Assembly (NCBI GenBank): GCA_033762195.1
Contig: JANRLV010000143.1
Coordinates: 1-12,009, forward strand
Reading direction: 5' to 3'
Length of the DNA stretch: 12,009 nt
Source of the DNA: SpSt-398 sp033762195
GTDB taxonomy: Bacteria > Bacteroidota > Bacteroidia > Chitinophagales > Chitinophagaceae
In this document: piece by piece, positions 1 to 8,000 of the stretch
Layout: the number at the start of each line of letters is the position of its first letter
How positions within the stretch are numbered: position 1 is the first letter of the stretch
Translations under genes and position numbers: made by a program
The notes under the pieces: model-generated
What the model was told of the DNA's origin: nothing
What the model saw: the letters and a program-made list of their open reading frames with translations, nothing else
Databases searched by the model: none

Positions 1-471
1 ACGATACCCTGTGCCAACCGGCAGGAAGTAATGATGAGCCCGGATGAAAAGATATCGTATTGTAAATCCTGTATGCCTAACGTGGGGTATAAGAAAAAAA
101 TGATCCGCCTGATTGAAACGGAAATGCAGGGTTGGTATGAAGAGAACCAGCTACAATATGAACGGGTACCCCCTCATAACCCGGAATGTGAAGTGATATT
201 TAAAGGAAAGGCCCCGTTGATCCTTTCACCAACGGCCAATGGAGAATATTATATCAGTAAAAAAAATCCGGAACCTTTACAATTGGCCTGTCAGACCGGA
301 AATGATGTGGACAGGGTGTATTGGTATGTGGATGATCAATTTTACCGCTCGGCTTCACCTGGTGAAAAACTCTTCTTTGTACCCCGGGAGGGTCCGGTGA
401 AAATATCCTGTACAGACGACAAAGGGAGGAATAACAATATCCGCATTACGGTAAAGTTCTCCTCCCTTTGA
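1..471 (+). CDS. pbpC: Penicillin-binding protein 1C, C-terminal fragment (5' end outside window)
   Basis: This is the last 156 codons of a larger gene; the frame is open to base 1, so the ATG codons at 31 and 34 are internal methionines. PBP1C proteins are inner-membrane, periplasm-facing peptidoglycan synthases (glycosyltransferase plus transpeptidase) that end in a small beta-rich BiPBP_C domain. What is visible is the linker 'EVMMSPDEKISYCKSCMP', a 'VPPHNPEC' segment, and the C-terminal domain with 'LILSPTANGEYY', 'VYWYVDDQFY' and 'KISCTDDKGRNN', all characteristic of Bacteroidota PBP1C. Neither the catalytic glycosyltransferase nor the transpeptidase serine motif lies in the window. The cysteines in the linker and in 'ISCTDDKG' could form periplasmic disulphides (inference). 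The gene converges on the GIN lipoprotein gene with 16 bp between stop codons and no obvious intrinsic terminator there. Confidence 0.88.
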   Translation, partial: TIPCANRQEVMMSPDEKISYCKSCMPNVGYKKKMIRLIETEMQGWYEENQLQYERVPPHNPECEVIFKGKAPLILSPTANGEYYISKKNPEPLQLACQTGNDVDRVYWYVDDQFYRSASPGEKLFFVPREGPVKISCTDDKGRNNNIRITVKFSSL

Positions 472-487
472 ATCCTATATATTTCGA

Positions 488-1210
488 TCAATTTGCTTTG
501 GAAACACTACCTGCTCCGGATACCGATTGGTTTACCGTCGGGTTGCCTTTGTAGTGTACTGATCCGGCACCCGATACCCGTACATCCAGCTTTACACTTG
601 CGGAAACCTGGGCACTACCTGCGCCGGAAATTTCCACTTTCGTGTTCTCTGTTAGCAGGTCATAACATTTAATATCGGTGCTGCCCGATCCATCCACATC
701 AAAATCTTTTGCTTCACCCTTAAGTTTAATAGTGCCTGCACCTGAAAGGTCAGCTTCCACGGTGGGTGATTTGACATTCATATCCACATCGGATGCCCCG
801 CTCAGGTGGATATGTAATTTTTGGGATGACTGAATTTGGTTTTCACTAAAAACATCGCAGGCACCGCTCACTTGAAAGTCGGTGAACTGTGGAGCAGACA
901 CATATACCCTAAATCCATTGGTCGTACCCAGTCTCATGTTATTCTTTTCATGTATATACAGCGTATTTCCTTCCTTCACGGTTTCCAGATAAGGCAGAAG
1001 ATTCTCATCCCCTTCTATACGGATGGAGAATACAGAATCCTGTTTGACATATAGGTCAGCGGCACCGCCAATATCGATCTTGTCAAACCCCGTGATATTG
1101 CGGGTTTCGCTGGTTATTTTTCCATTACCAAGCATGCGTTTCCCAAAAACCTGTCTGCAACCGGTCATGACCAATGCTGCCAGGACAATGAATAAAATGC
1201 CTTTTTTCAT
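488..1210 (-). CDS. GIN-domain (DUF2807) putative autotransporter-adhesin-like lipoprotein
   Basis: A 240-residue exported lipoprotein. It begins with a short basic and hydrophobic signal peptide and a lipobox 'LVMTGC', with Cys18 as the expected lipidated residue. The body fits the head-GIN-domain family (DUF2807): an early 'GNGK....R.I.GFDKIDIGGA' segment, then 'IRIEGDENLLPYLET', then a ladder of Ser-Gly turns (SGACD 115, SGASD 137, SGAGT 156, SGST 175, SGAGS 195, 213 and 231). The 18-22 residue spacing fits a right-handed beta-helix with one turn per rung. The family is abundant in Bacteroidota; its molecular function is unknown, and the 'adhesin' name rests on fold similarity. The ATG follows an A/T-rich 'ACTAATTAAC' without a Shine-Dalgarno, normal in this phylum. 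It lies 83 bp downstream of the binding-fold gene, so it may be co-transcribed or have its own promoter. Confidence 0.88.
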   Translation of the reverse strand: MKKGILFIVLAALVMTGCRQVFGKRMLGNGKITSETRNITGFDKIDIGGAADLYVKQDSVFSIRIEGDENLLPYLETVKEGNTLYIHEKNNMRLGTTNGFRVYVSAPQFTDFQVSGACDVFSENQIQSSQKLHIHLSGASDVDMNVKSPTVEADLSGAGTIKLKGEAKDFDVDGSGSTDIKCYDLLTENTKVEISGAGSAQVSASVKLDVRVSGAGSVHYKGNPTVNQSVSGAGSVSKAN

Positions 1211-1293
1211 GTTAATTAGTTTTAATCCAAAATTTTAGACGACATCAGGGCGGACCGGGTTACAGGAATTGCACCCATATTTTCCAGGGAGGA

Positions 1294-2457
1294 TCAGTTC
1301 AGTGCCTTAAAGGTACCATCCAGCCACTTGACATAGTAGAGTTTTTTATTCTCGAAATAATCCAGGGCAAGGGTGCTTCTGTTCATGACTGGCTGAATAT
1401 CAAAGCTTCGGATAAGATTGAACTCCTTACTTCCCAAATTGGAGGAAAGGTCGGGGCCATATTTAAGCAAGAGCCGGGCAAATTTCCAGGTGGTCTCATA
1501 GCCCCGGATCACCATATCGCTTGGTTTGGCATACAGGGTTTTGGTAAAAAGGTCCACTACGGACATACTGACCTTATCGGTACGGGCATTGAAGAAAGGC
1601 GTGGTAAAAAGGATCTCCACCCCTTTCCATTCAGGTCGGGAAAAATCTTCATTGTCCCAGGTAGGCATACCGATTACCAGGGGCTTATAGGATTTAGCCA
1701 CGGATCCCATTTTATTTAAAATGGAATGACTAAAACTGGTATCCAGGCTGCCCACAATGGTTACCGTTTTTCGGTTGCTGTCAAGTGGGGCAATCAGTTG
1801 TTGTGGGGTAAAATTTACCGGAAGATCCACAAACCGGATATCCACCGGCAAGGCGGGCGTGCTTTTGCCAAACTCGGTGAAATAATTCTTGATCATATCC
1901 TCCATCTGCCCTTTACGGGTGTAAAAAACCATCCGGTCGGTGGGGTGGTTCTTTTGCAAATACCGGTACATCTCTTCGCAATGCGAACGAAGGGTGGTAT
2001 TGAGGAGAATAAAAAACGGGTTATTCGAAATGCCCCCGTCATTCGGAAGATTGACGTTGAGCACAGGGATCTGACTATCTTTTGCCACTTTGGCAAATTG
2101 GAAAAGTTCACGGCCTGTGATATGGGCAATGATCAATTCAACCTTGTTGTTAACCGCCTCGGTCAATTGATCCAGCAGGCTTTGCGTGGCAGAGCGGGTA
2201 TCGTAGATATAAAATTCGAGTGGAAGTTTATCCTTATTGAGTGAATCGATCGCCAGTTGAACCCCTTCATAAAATTCAAGGCCGGGGTTGATGAATTTTG
2301 GAAATTCAGACGCGTATCGATAGTTCTGATTATTGTCAAAGGCAGAATCAAGGAAAAGCGGGCTGAATACGGCAATGCGATGCCTTTCCAGGGACTGGGC
2401 ACTAACTTGTCCCATAAAGAGGACACTCACCCACAAGATCACCCAACATCTTTTCAT
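1294..2457 (-). CDS. Secreted type-1 periplasmic-binding-fold protein, downstream of guaA
   Basis: A 387-residue protein with a Sec signal peptide (hydrophobic residues 4-19, likely cleavage after 'QVSA' 17-20, no lipobox cysteine). The mature part resembles the type-1 periplasmic-binding-protein fold of amino-acid ABC receptors (Peripla_BP_6): 'IAVFSPLFLDSAF' as first strand, 'GLEFYEGVQLAIDSL' (59-73) as first helix, 'FYIYDT' as second strand, then 'VELIIAHITG' and 'IPVLNV'. Later stretches such as 'KTVTIVGSLDTSF' and 'YKPLVIGMPTW' fit the second lobe. No permease or ATPase gene is nearby, so transport is unsupported. Related Bacteroidota proteins are, from memory, often fused to LysM peptidoglycan-binding repeats and found near guaA; this copy has no LysM. 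It starts 21 bp after the guaA stop, so it is very probably in the same operon. Ligand and role are unknown. Confidence 0.72.
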   Translation of the reverse strand: MKRCWVILWVSVLFMGQVSAQSLERHRIAVFSPLFLDSAFDNNQNYRYASEFPKFINPGLEFYEGVQLAIDSLNKDKLPLEFYIYDTRSATQSLLDQLTEAVNNKVELIIAHITGRELFQFAKVAKDSQIPVLNVNLPNDGGISNNPFFILLNTTLRSHCEEMYRYLQKNHPTDRMVFYTRKGQMEDMIKNYFTEFGKSTPALPVDIRFVDLPVNFTPQQLIAPLDSNRKTVTIVGSLDTSFSHSILNKMGSVAKSYKPLVIGMPTWDNEDFSRPEWKGVEILFTTPFFNARTDKVSMSVVDLFTKTLYAKPSDMVIRGYETTWKFARLLLKYGPDLSSNLGSKEFNLIRSFDIQPVMNRSTLALDYFENKKLYYVKWLDGTFKALN

Positions 2458-2478
2458 ATTATCGGTTTAATCCACCCC

Positions 2479-4011
2479 CTATTCCCACTCAATGGTGGCC
2501 GGAGGTTTACTGCTGATATCATATACCACGCGGTTGATGCCGCGTACATTATTGATGATCTCGTTCGACACATTAGCCAGGAAATCATACGGCAGGTGTG
2601 CCCAGTCGGCTGTCATACCATCCACACTGGTCACTGCCCGAAGGGCGACGGTGAACTCATAGGTCCGTTCATCCCCCATTACGCCAACACTTTTAACTGG
2701 TAACAAGATTGCCCCAGCCTGCCAAACCGTTGCATAGAGATGGTGTTGTTTCAGGGCTTTTACATAAATATCATCTGCTTCCTGCAACAATTGTACCTTT
2801 TCCGGGGTCACTTCTCCCAGGATGCGGATCGCGAGGCCCGGCCCGGGGAAGGGATGGCGGTCGATCATTTCCGCAGGGATACCCAGCTCCCTACCTACTT
2901 TCCGTACTTCATCTTTAAAGAGGTACCGCAATGGCTCTACCAGTTCGAGGTGCATTTTGTCTGGCAGACCGCCTACATTGTGGTGCGATTTGATAGTGAC
3001 CGAAGGACCATGAACTGAAACACTTTCGATCACGTCAGGATAGATGGTACCTTGCCCCAACAATCCAATCCCCTCAATATGTTTCGCTTCCTCCTGAAAA
3101 GTATCAATGAATAATTTTCCAATGATCTTACGCTTGGCTTCGGGATCGGTTTGGCCTGCCAGTTCATCATAAAACAGTTCACGCGCATCTACCCCTTTTA
3201 CATTCAGACCCAGGGTTGCATAGGTTTTCAATACACTTTCAAATTCATTTTTGCGCAGCACCCCATTGTCCACAAAGATGCCAAAGAGCCGGTCGCCGAT
3301 GGCGCGGTGGATCAGCGTGGCAGCAACAGTAGAATCCACTCCCCCGCTCAGGGCCATGATCACTTTGCGGTCACCGATCTGGTTGCGCAACGCCTCTACC
3401 GTATCGGAAATAAAATGCGCCGGGGTCCAGTCCTGGCTGCAGCCACATACCTCCACCAGAAAATTGTGTAATATCTTTTTACCCTCGATGGAATGATAAA
3501 CTTCCGGATGAAATTGCAGCCCATACAGTGGGTGTGTTCCTTTGGTCCGTTTAAACGCGGCCACCGGGATATTCTCTGTGGTGGCCAACAGATCAAACCC
3601 TCCCGGTAATTCAAGAATCGTATCAGCATGACTCATCCAAACCTGTGAACTTTCCATCACATTTTTCAACAACACATCTTCTTTCTGGCGATGGAGATAG
3701 GCCCGGCCATATTCTCTTTTGTTGCTTTTTTCCACCCGACCACCAAATTGCTTGGCCGTCAGTTGAGCGCCATAACAAACCCCGAGAACCGGGACATTTC
3801 CGGCCAGGGTTTCAACCGGCACTTCCGGTGGTTGGGGGTCATTGACCGAAAAAGGTGAACCGCTCAGGATAATGCCCTTCAGACCCGGTTCAAATTCAAT
3901 GTTTTTATGGTAGGGAATGATCTCGCAGTACACATTGGCCTCCCGCACGGCCCTGGCGATCAACTGGGTGTATTGGGAGCCGAAATCAAGGATCAAAATT
4001 TTCTCTGTCAT
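2479..4011 (-). CDS. guaA: GMP synthase (glutamine-hydrolysing)
   Basis: Cytoplasmic GMP synthase, which converts XMP to GMP using ATP and glutamine-derived ammonia, the last step of de novo guanine nucleotide synthesis. The 510 residues match the usual full length. The N-terminal class I glutamine amidotransferase domain (about 1-190) has the nucleophile Cys79 in 'GVCYGAQ' and the His168/Glu170 pair in 'LQFHPEVYHS'. The ATP-pyrophosphatase domain carries the PP-loop 'SGGVDST' (222-228), followed by 'FVDNGVLRKNE'. The C-terminal dimerisation domain has 'HPFPGPGLAIRILGE' and ends in 'PPATIEWE', typical of GuaA. All catalytic residues I can check are intact. The ATG at 4011 is the only sensible start, as the domain begins at once with 'ILILDFGSQYTQLIAR'. 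It is divergent from the cytochrome c gene and first in a minus-strand run with the binding-fold gene. Confidence 0.98.
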   Translation of the reverse strand: MTEKILILDFGSQYTQLIARAVREANVYCEIIPYHKNIEFEPGLKGIILSGSPFSVNDPQPPEVPVETLAGNVPVLGVCYGAQLTAKQFGGRVEKSNKREYGRAYLHRQKEDVLLKNVMESSQVWMSHADTILELPGGFDLLATTENIPVAAFKRTKGTHPLYGLQFHPEVYHSIEGKKILHNFLVEVCGCSQDWTPAHFISDTVEALRNQIGDRKVIMALSGGVDSTVAATLIHRAIGDRLFGIFVDNGVLRKNEFESVLKTYATLGLNVKGVDARELFYDELAGQTDPEAKRKIIGKLFIDTFQEEAKHIEGIGLLGQGTIYPDVIESVSVHGPSVTIKSHHNVGGLPDKMHLELVEPLRYLFKDEVRKVGRELGIPAEMIDRHPFPGPGLAIRILGEVTPEKVQLLQEADDIYVKALKQHHLYATVWQAGAILLPVKSVGVMGDERTYEFTVALRAVTSVDGMTADWAHLPYDFLANVSNEIINNVRGINRVVYDISSKPPATIEWE

Positions 4012-4018
4012 GGTGGTG

Positions 4019-4026
4019 CGAAGATA
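4019..4026 (-). promoter_or_regulatory. guaA: Possible guaA promoter -7 box
   Basis: On the minus strand this reads TATCTTCG, one mismatch from the Bacteroidota -7 consensus TAnnTTTG, and lies 7 nt before the guaA ATG. Transcription would start only a few bases before the codon, giving a very short leader. I see no convincing TTTG/TTG -33 element at the expected 19-21 bp spacing, so this is tentative. Confidence 0.3.
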
Positions 4027-4051
4027 GGATTTGGGGAGGAATTTGTTTTAT

Positions 4052-4121
4052 GAACCACAGGGACACCGAGAAATATTAATCTACGATTAAAAATTAATAA
4101 TTCTCTGTGGCTCTGCAGTTT
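4052..4121. repeat. Imperfect inverted repeat of the dispersed 'CACAGAGA' type
   Basis: Two 29-nt arms (4052-4080 and 4093-4121) are imperfect reverse complements, matching at 22 of 29 positions, separated by a 12-nt A/T-rich spacer. The innermost 17 nt match at 15 positions. The outer parts read AACCACAGGGACACCGAGAA on the left and, reverse complemented, AACTGCAGAGCCACAGAGAA on the right. Both resemble the AACC(A/G)CAGAGAC(A/G)CAGAGAA-like short repeats scattered between genes in many bacterial genomes (recalled, not searched). As RNA it could fold into a long imperfect hairpin. It fills nearly half of the divergent guaA/cytochrome c spacer. No second copy was seen in this window. Confidence 0.6.
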
Positions 4122-4152
4122 AATCGGGAAAAGCAAATCAATCCCCATTGCC

Positions 4153-4160
4153 TAAATTTG
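4153..4160 (+). promoter_or_regulatory. Promoter -7 box of the cytochrome c gene (Bacteroidota type)
   Basis: TAAATTTG is a perfect match to the Bacteroidota -7 consensus TAnnTTTG. Only four bases (TTCA) separate it from the ATG at 4165, so transcription should begin at or within a few bases of the start codon, predicting a leaderless or nearly leaderless mRNA. No clear -33 TTTG lies at the usual distance; the region where it should be is 'CGGGAAAAGCAAATC'. This is the strongest promoter candidate for the four-gene plus-strand run that follows. Confidence 0.55.
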
Positions 4161-4164
4161 TTCA

Positions 4165-5541
4165 ATGAATAAATCCCTGCTCCTTCTTTTACTCTCTACC
4201 CTGGTCGGGCTTTTTTCGTTTTTCGCCGGCCCGGAGGACGATCCCGTTCCCATTCCCCCCAGTCAGCAACGCATGAATGGGGATGTGGAAAAGGGATATC
4301 AATACCTGGTGGGGGGTGATTATGTAAAAGGCGGGGTACCGGAGAATATATTCCGCATGGGGATCGGGAAGCCGGAGATCCTGTTACAGCGGGATTCACT
4401 CAATAAAGGCATACCGCATGAATACACCGCGGTAAGGGCCGATAATGGAGAGATCCTCATTGCCCCGAATTGCTTGCAGTGCCATGCCCAGGTATTTGAG
4501 GGAAAATTATATATCGGTCTGGGGAACAGTTTTGCCGACTTTAGTGACAAGGAAACCCTGAACAATGACCGGCTGGTCAAAGCGGAGAAATTTCTGAAAA
4601 CCCTTCACCCTAAAAAGTACCGGGCCGCGGCTCCCTTCTTTGAAGTGGCCAAAACAGTTGGCCCTTATCTCTATACCGAGACCCGGGGTGTCAATGCCGC
4701 TGACCGCCTCGCGGCCGTGCTTGCAGCCCATCGTGACCCCGTCACCTTTCGCTGGCAAAAAGAAGCGTCACTGAATATACCCGACCAGGTAATCCCTACC
4801 GATGTCCCAGCATGGTGGATCCTGAAAAAAAAGAACGGTATTTTTTATAACGGTTTTGGCCGTGGCGATTTTGGCCGTTTCCTGATGGCATCAAACTTAT
4901 TGACGGTAACCGACACTGCCGAGTCAGCGGAAGTGGACCGGCATATGCCGGATGTACTGGCTTATTTGCGGAGTATTCAACCGCCTCCTTACCCCCGGTC
5001 AACCAACCCGGAATTGGTCACCAAGGGGCGATTGGTGTTTAATGACTATTGCTCCGGTTGTCATGGCCGTTATGATGAGGCTGCCCATTATCCAAACCTG
5101 CTGATCCCGCAATCGATCATTCAAACGGATTCACTTTTACATAGTGCCAATTATTCCAACCCTCAATTTGTGGAATGGTTCAACCGGAGTTGGTTTACTA
5201 CCGGAGACCATCCGGCCCGACTCGAACCCTACAAAGGTTATATCGCTCCTCCGCTGGACGGTATCTGGATCACAGCCCCCTACCTGCACAATGGTTCGGT
5301 ACCTACACTTGAAGCATTGCTGAACAGCCGGGTTCGACCTACCTATTGGGCCCGTGATTTTGTTAATCCGGTTTACAATTACCAATCTGTTGGCTGGGCA
5401 TATACTGTAAAGACAGCAGGCGGCTCCAACCTGATCTACAATACTACCTTGCCGGGATACAGTAACAAGGGCCATTATTTTGGGGATGGATTAAGTGATC
5501 AAGAAAGAAAAGCAGTGATTGAATATTTGAAAACCCTCTAG
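4165..5541 (+). CDS. Secreted dihaem c-type cytochrome, RoxA / cytochrome c peroxidase-like
   Basis: A 458-residue exported protein with a Leu-rich signal peptide (2-20, likely cleaved near 'FFAGP', no lipobox cysteine). Two covalent haem-c motifs are present: CLQCH (103-107) and CSGCH (296-300). Other landmarks are 'PAWWILKKKNGIFYNGFGRGDFG' (215-237, two adjoining pieces), 'TAPYLHNGSVPTLEALL' (370-386) and the ending 'DGLSDQERKAVIEYLKTL', which recur in the dihaem cytochrome c peroxidase / rubber-oxygenase RoxA-like family. It should act in the periplasm as an electron-transfer protein, peroxidase or oxygenase; the substrate cannot be read from sequence, and it is much shorter than true RoxA as I recall it. 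No other respiratory gene is adjacent. It is first in the plus-strand run; the helicase frame opens immediately after its stop, suggesting co-transcription. Confidence 0.85.
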   Translation: MNKSLLLLLLSTLVGLFSFFAGPEDDPVPIPPSQQRMNGDVEKGYQYLVGGDYVKGGVPENIFRMGIGKPEILLQRDSLNKGIPHEYTAVRADNGEILIAPNCLQCHAQVFEGKLYIGLGNSFADFSDKETLNNDRLVKAEKFLKTLHPKKYRAAAPFFEVAKTVGPYLYTETRGVNAADRLAAVLAAHRDPVTFRWQKEASLNIPDQVIPTDVPAWWILKKKNGIFYNGFGRGDFGRFLMASNLLTVTDTAESAEVDRHMPDVLAYLRSIQPPPYPRSTNPELVTKGRLVFNDYCSGCHGRYDEAAHYPNLLIPQSIIQTDSLLHSANYSNPQFVEWFNRSWFTTGDHPARLEPYKGYIAPPLDGIWITAPYLHNGSVPTLEALLNSRVRPTYWARDFVNPVYNYQSVGWAYTVKTAGGSNLIYNTTLPGYSNKGHYFGDGLSDQERKAVIEYLKTL

Positions 5542-5576
5542 TTCTGTCTACCGGCCACCATATCATTCAGTCCTGG

Positions 5577-8000
5577 TTGGCTGCCAAAGGACTTAAACCC
5601 TTTCCCTTTCAGGAAGAAGCCTGGACGCATATTACGAAGGGACAGAGTGGGTTGGTAAATGCCCCCACCGGATGTGGTAAAACGTATTCTGTTTTCCTGG
5701 GTGCCTTGATCGCGTTTATCAACGAACACCCGGCAGATTTTACCAAAAAAAAGAACAACGGGTTACGATTACTTTGGCTTACCCCGCTGCGTGCCCTGGC
5801 CAAAGATATAGGACGGGCGATGGAAGAAGCGATCACCGAACTGGGCTTGTCCTGGAAAGTTGGAATCCGAAATGGCGACACCTCTACCTCTGAAAGACAG
5901 CAACAAAAAAGACAGATGCCCGAGGTGCTGATCATCACCCCGGAGAGTCTTCATCTCTTATTGGCCCAAAAAGGTTACCCCGAACTATTTACTTCCCTGC
6001 GCACCATTGCCGTCGACGAATGGCATGAACTATTGGGGAGTAAACGCGGAGTGCAAGTAGAGCTTGCCTTGGCACGGGTGATGCACGCACAGAAGAAATT
6101 AGCACAAACACCGGCTTCGGTATGGGGCATCTCGGCTACCATTGGCAACCTGGAAGAAGCCGCCGAAGTGCTCTGGTCACCCTGGGGAGGAAAAGGGGTA
6201 TTGGTAAAAGCCCAAATGGATAAATTGACTGAAGTGGAATCGATCATACCCGATGAGATCGAAAAATATCCATGGGCAGGTCACCTTGGAATAAAACTCG
6301 CAAAAAGGTTATTGCCCATCATTGAAAAAAGCCGGACCACCCTCATCTTTATCAATACCCGGGGGATGAGTGAACTCTGGTACCAGACGCTTCTGAATGT
6401 GGCACCTGAATTAGCCGGAGCCATCGCCCTACATCATGGCAGTATTGAACAGGAACTCCGAACCTGGGTGGAGGATTCACTCCACACCGGGCGTTTAAAA
6501 GCGGTGGTCTGTACCGCGAGTCTTGACCTGGGTGTTGATTTTCGTCCGGTCGAAACCGTGATACAAGTGGGTTCACCAAAAGGCGTAGCGCGATTTCTGC
6601 AACGTGCCGGGAGAAGCGGGCACCAACCCGGTGATATCAGCCGGATCTATTTCTTACCTACCCATTCACTCGAGTTAGTGGAAGCCGCGGCATTAAAAAC
6701 GGCGATTCAAGAAAAAGAGATCGAGAGCCGGCCGCCACTAATGAATTGTTTTGATGTACTGATCCAATTCCTCTGCACCCTGGCGATCTCCGAAGGCTTC
6801 CGATCCGATGAACTCTTTCAGGAGATTCGCTCCACTTTTTGTTTTCAGGAAATGACAGAAGAAGAATGGCAGGAGATTTTATTGCATATAACTGAAGGGG
6901 GGACAGCCTTACAACAATACGATGAATACCGAAAGGTGGAGAAGATCGATGATCTGTACCGGATCACCAGCCGCCGGATCGCCATGCGACACCGCATGCA
7001 CATAGGCACCATCGTCAGTGATGCCATGCTGAAGGTTCAGTTCATGACCGGAGGGTATGTGGGTCATATAGAAGAGTATTTTATCAGCCGGCTCGAACCG
7101 GGTGATGTTTTCACGCTGGCAGGCCGCAACCTGGAATTGGTAGGCATAAAAGACATGACGGTCATGGTCCGTAAATCAACTGCCAAAAAATCCATCGTCC
7201 CTTCCTGGAATGGAGGTCGCATGAGCCTGACCGCCAACCTGGGTCATGTGCTGCGCAATACATTCAACCAGGCCCTGGAACCAGAGGGAGTGATCGAGAT
7301 GGAAAGTTTGCGGCCTTTGTTTGAATTGCAACGTGATCTTAGCCATATCCCGCGCCATGATGAATTACTGATCGAACAGATTGAAACAAAACAGGGGTTT
7401 CACCTGCTGGTCTATCCTTTTGAAGGCCGGTTTGTTCACGAAGCGATGAGCGCCATCCTGGCTTCCCGTATCGGCCGCATCCTGCCGATCACCTTTTCGA
7501 TCTCCATGAACGATTATGGTTTTGAATTGCTGAGTGATAAACCCATCCCGGTGGATGATTCCAATGTGCAGGAACTCTTTCATACCGATAACCTGTTCCT
7601 GGATATTCAAAAAAGTGTGAACAGTACAGAAATGGCGAGACGGAAATTCAGGGATATCGCGGTGATCGGGGGTCTGATCTTTCAAGGTATGCCGGGTGAA
7701 AAGAAAAAAGCCCGTCACCTCCAATCCTCAGCTTCGCTTCTTTTTAATGTCTTCTCGGAATATGAACCGGACAACCTCCTCCTTCGTCAGGCCCACCGCG
7801 AAGTGATGGAACAGCAAATGGAAGAAGTAAGGCTGAGGCAGGCACTGGACCGTATTCAGAACAGTAAGATCGTTCTGCGTTTCCCTACCCAGCCAACCCC
7901 CTTGAGTTTTCCCATCATCGCCGACGGCTTGAACAGAAATAATGTAACATCGGAAAAAATGGAGGACCGGATCAAACGAATGATCGAATCCCTGAGTTAA
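5577..8000 (+). CDS. Ligase-associated DNA DExH-box helicase (Lhr-core family)
   Basis: A superfamily 2 ATP-dependent DNA helicase of the bacterial Lhr-core, 'ligase-associated' type, thought to unwind DNA in a repair pathway with a ligase, an exonuclease and PdeM. Numbered from TTG 5577 (807 aa): Q-motif Gln12; Walker A 'APTGCGKT' 29-36; motif II DEWH 147-150; motif III SAT 186-188; motif V 'TASLDLGVD' 313-321; motif VI 'QRAGRSGHQ' 342-350. A winged-helix region (about 390-480), a beta-rich domain (about 485-535) and the Lhr C-terminal part with 'HLLVYPFEGRFVHEAMSAI' (609-627) follow. All motifs are intact. The start is uncertain: there is no ATG, and family-like sequence ('HHIIQSWLAAKGLKPF') runs upstream of the TTG towards the cytochrome stop, so a CTG at 5544 or another rare start is possible. 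The partner ligase and exonuclease are not in the window. Confidence 0.93.
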   Translation: MAAKGLKPFPFQEEAWTHITKGQSGLVNAPTGCGKTYSVFLGALIAFINEHPADFTKKKNNGLRLLWLTPLRALAKDIGRAMEEAITELGLSWKVGIRNGDTSTSERQQQKRQMPEVLIITPESLHLLLAQKGYPELFTSLRTIAVDEWHELLGSKRGVQVELALARVMHAQKKLAQTPASVWGISATIGNLEEAAEVLWSPWGGKGVLVKAQMDKLTEVESIIPDEIEKYPWAGHLGIKLAKRLLPIIEKSRTTLIFINTRGMSELWYQTLLNVAPELAGAIALHHGSIEQELRTWVEDSLHTGRLKAVVCTASLDLGVDFRPVETVIQVGSPKGVARFLQRAGRSGHQPGDISRIYFLPTHSLELVEAAALKTAIQEKEIESRPPLMNCFDVLIQFLCTLAISEGFRSDELFQEIRSTFCFQEMTEEEWQEILLHITEGGTALQQYDEYRKVEKIDDLYRITSRRIAMRHRMHIGTIVSDAMLKVQFMTGGYVGHIEEYFISRLEPGDVFTLAGRNLELVGIKDMTVMVRKSTAKKSIVPSWNGGRMSLTANLGHVLRNTFNQALEPEGVIEMESLRPLFELQRDLSHIPRHDELLIEQIETKQGFHLLVYPFEGRFVHEAMSAILASRIGRILPITFSISMNDYGFELLSDKPIPVDDSNVQELFHTDNLFLDIQKSVNSTEMARRKFRDIAVIGGLIFQGMPGEKKKARHLQSSASLLFNVFSEYEPDNLLLRQAHREVMEQQMEEVRLRQALDRIQNSKIVLRFPTQPTPLSFPIIADGLNRNNVTSEKMEDRIKRMIESLS

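Noticed and set aside
31..471. A complete 146-residue gene starting at ATG 31
   Set aside because: The frame is open to base 1 and the upstream residues continue the PBP1C linker, so this is the tail of a larger protein.
1726..2244. A 172-codon open frame on the plus strand opposite the binding-fold gene
   Set aside because: It lies wholly antisense to a well-supported gene and shows no recognisable domain or start region.
4012..4164. Purine riboswitch or structured leader upstream of guaA
   Set aside because: I see no purine-aptamer core, and the probable promoter lies too close to the ATG to leave a leader.
7365..7724. A 119-codon open frame on the minus strand inside the helicase gene
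   Set aside because: It is antisense to conserved Lhr sequence and its product looks like no known family.
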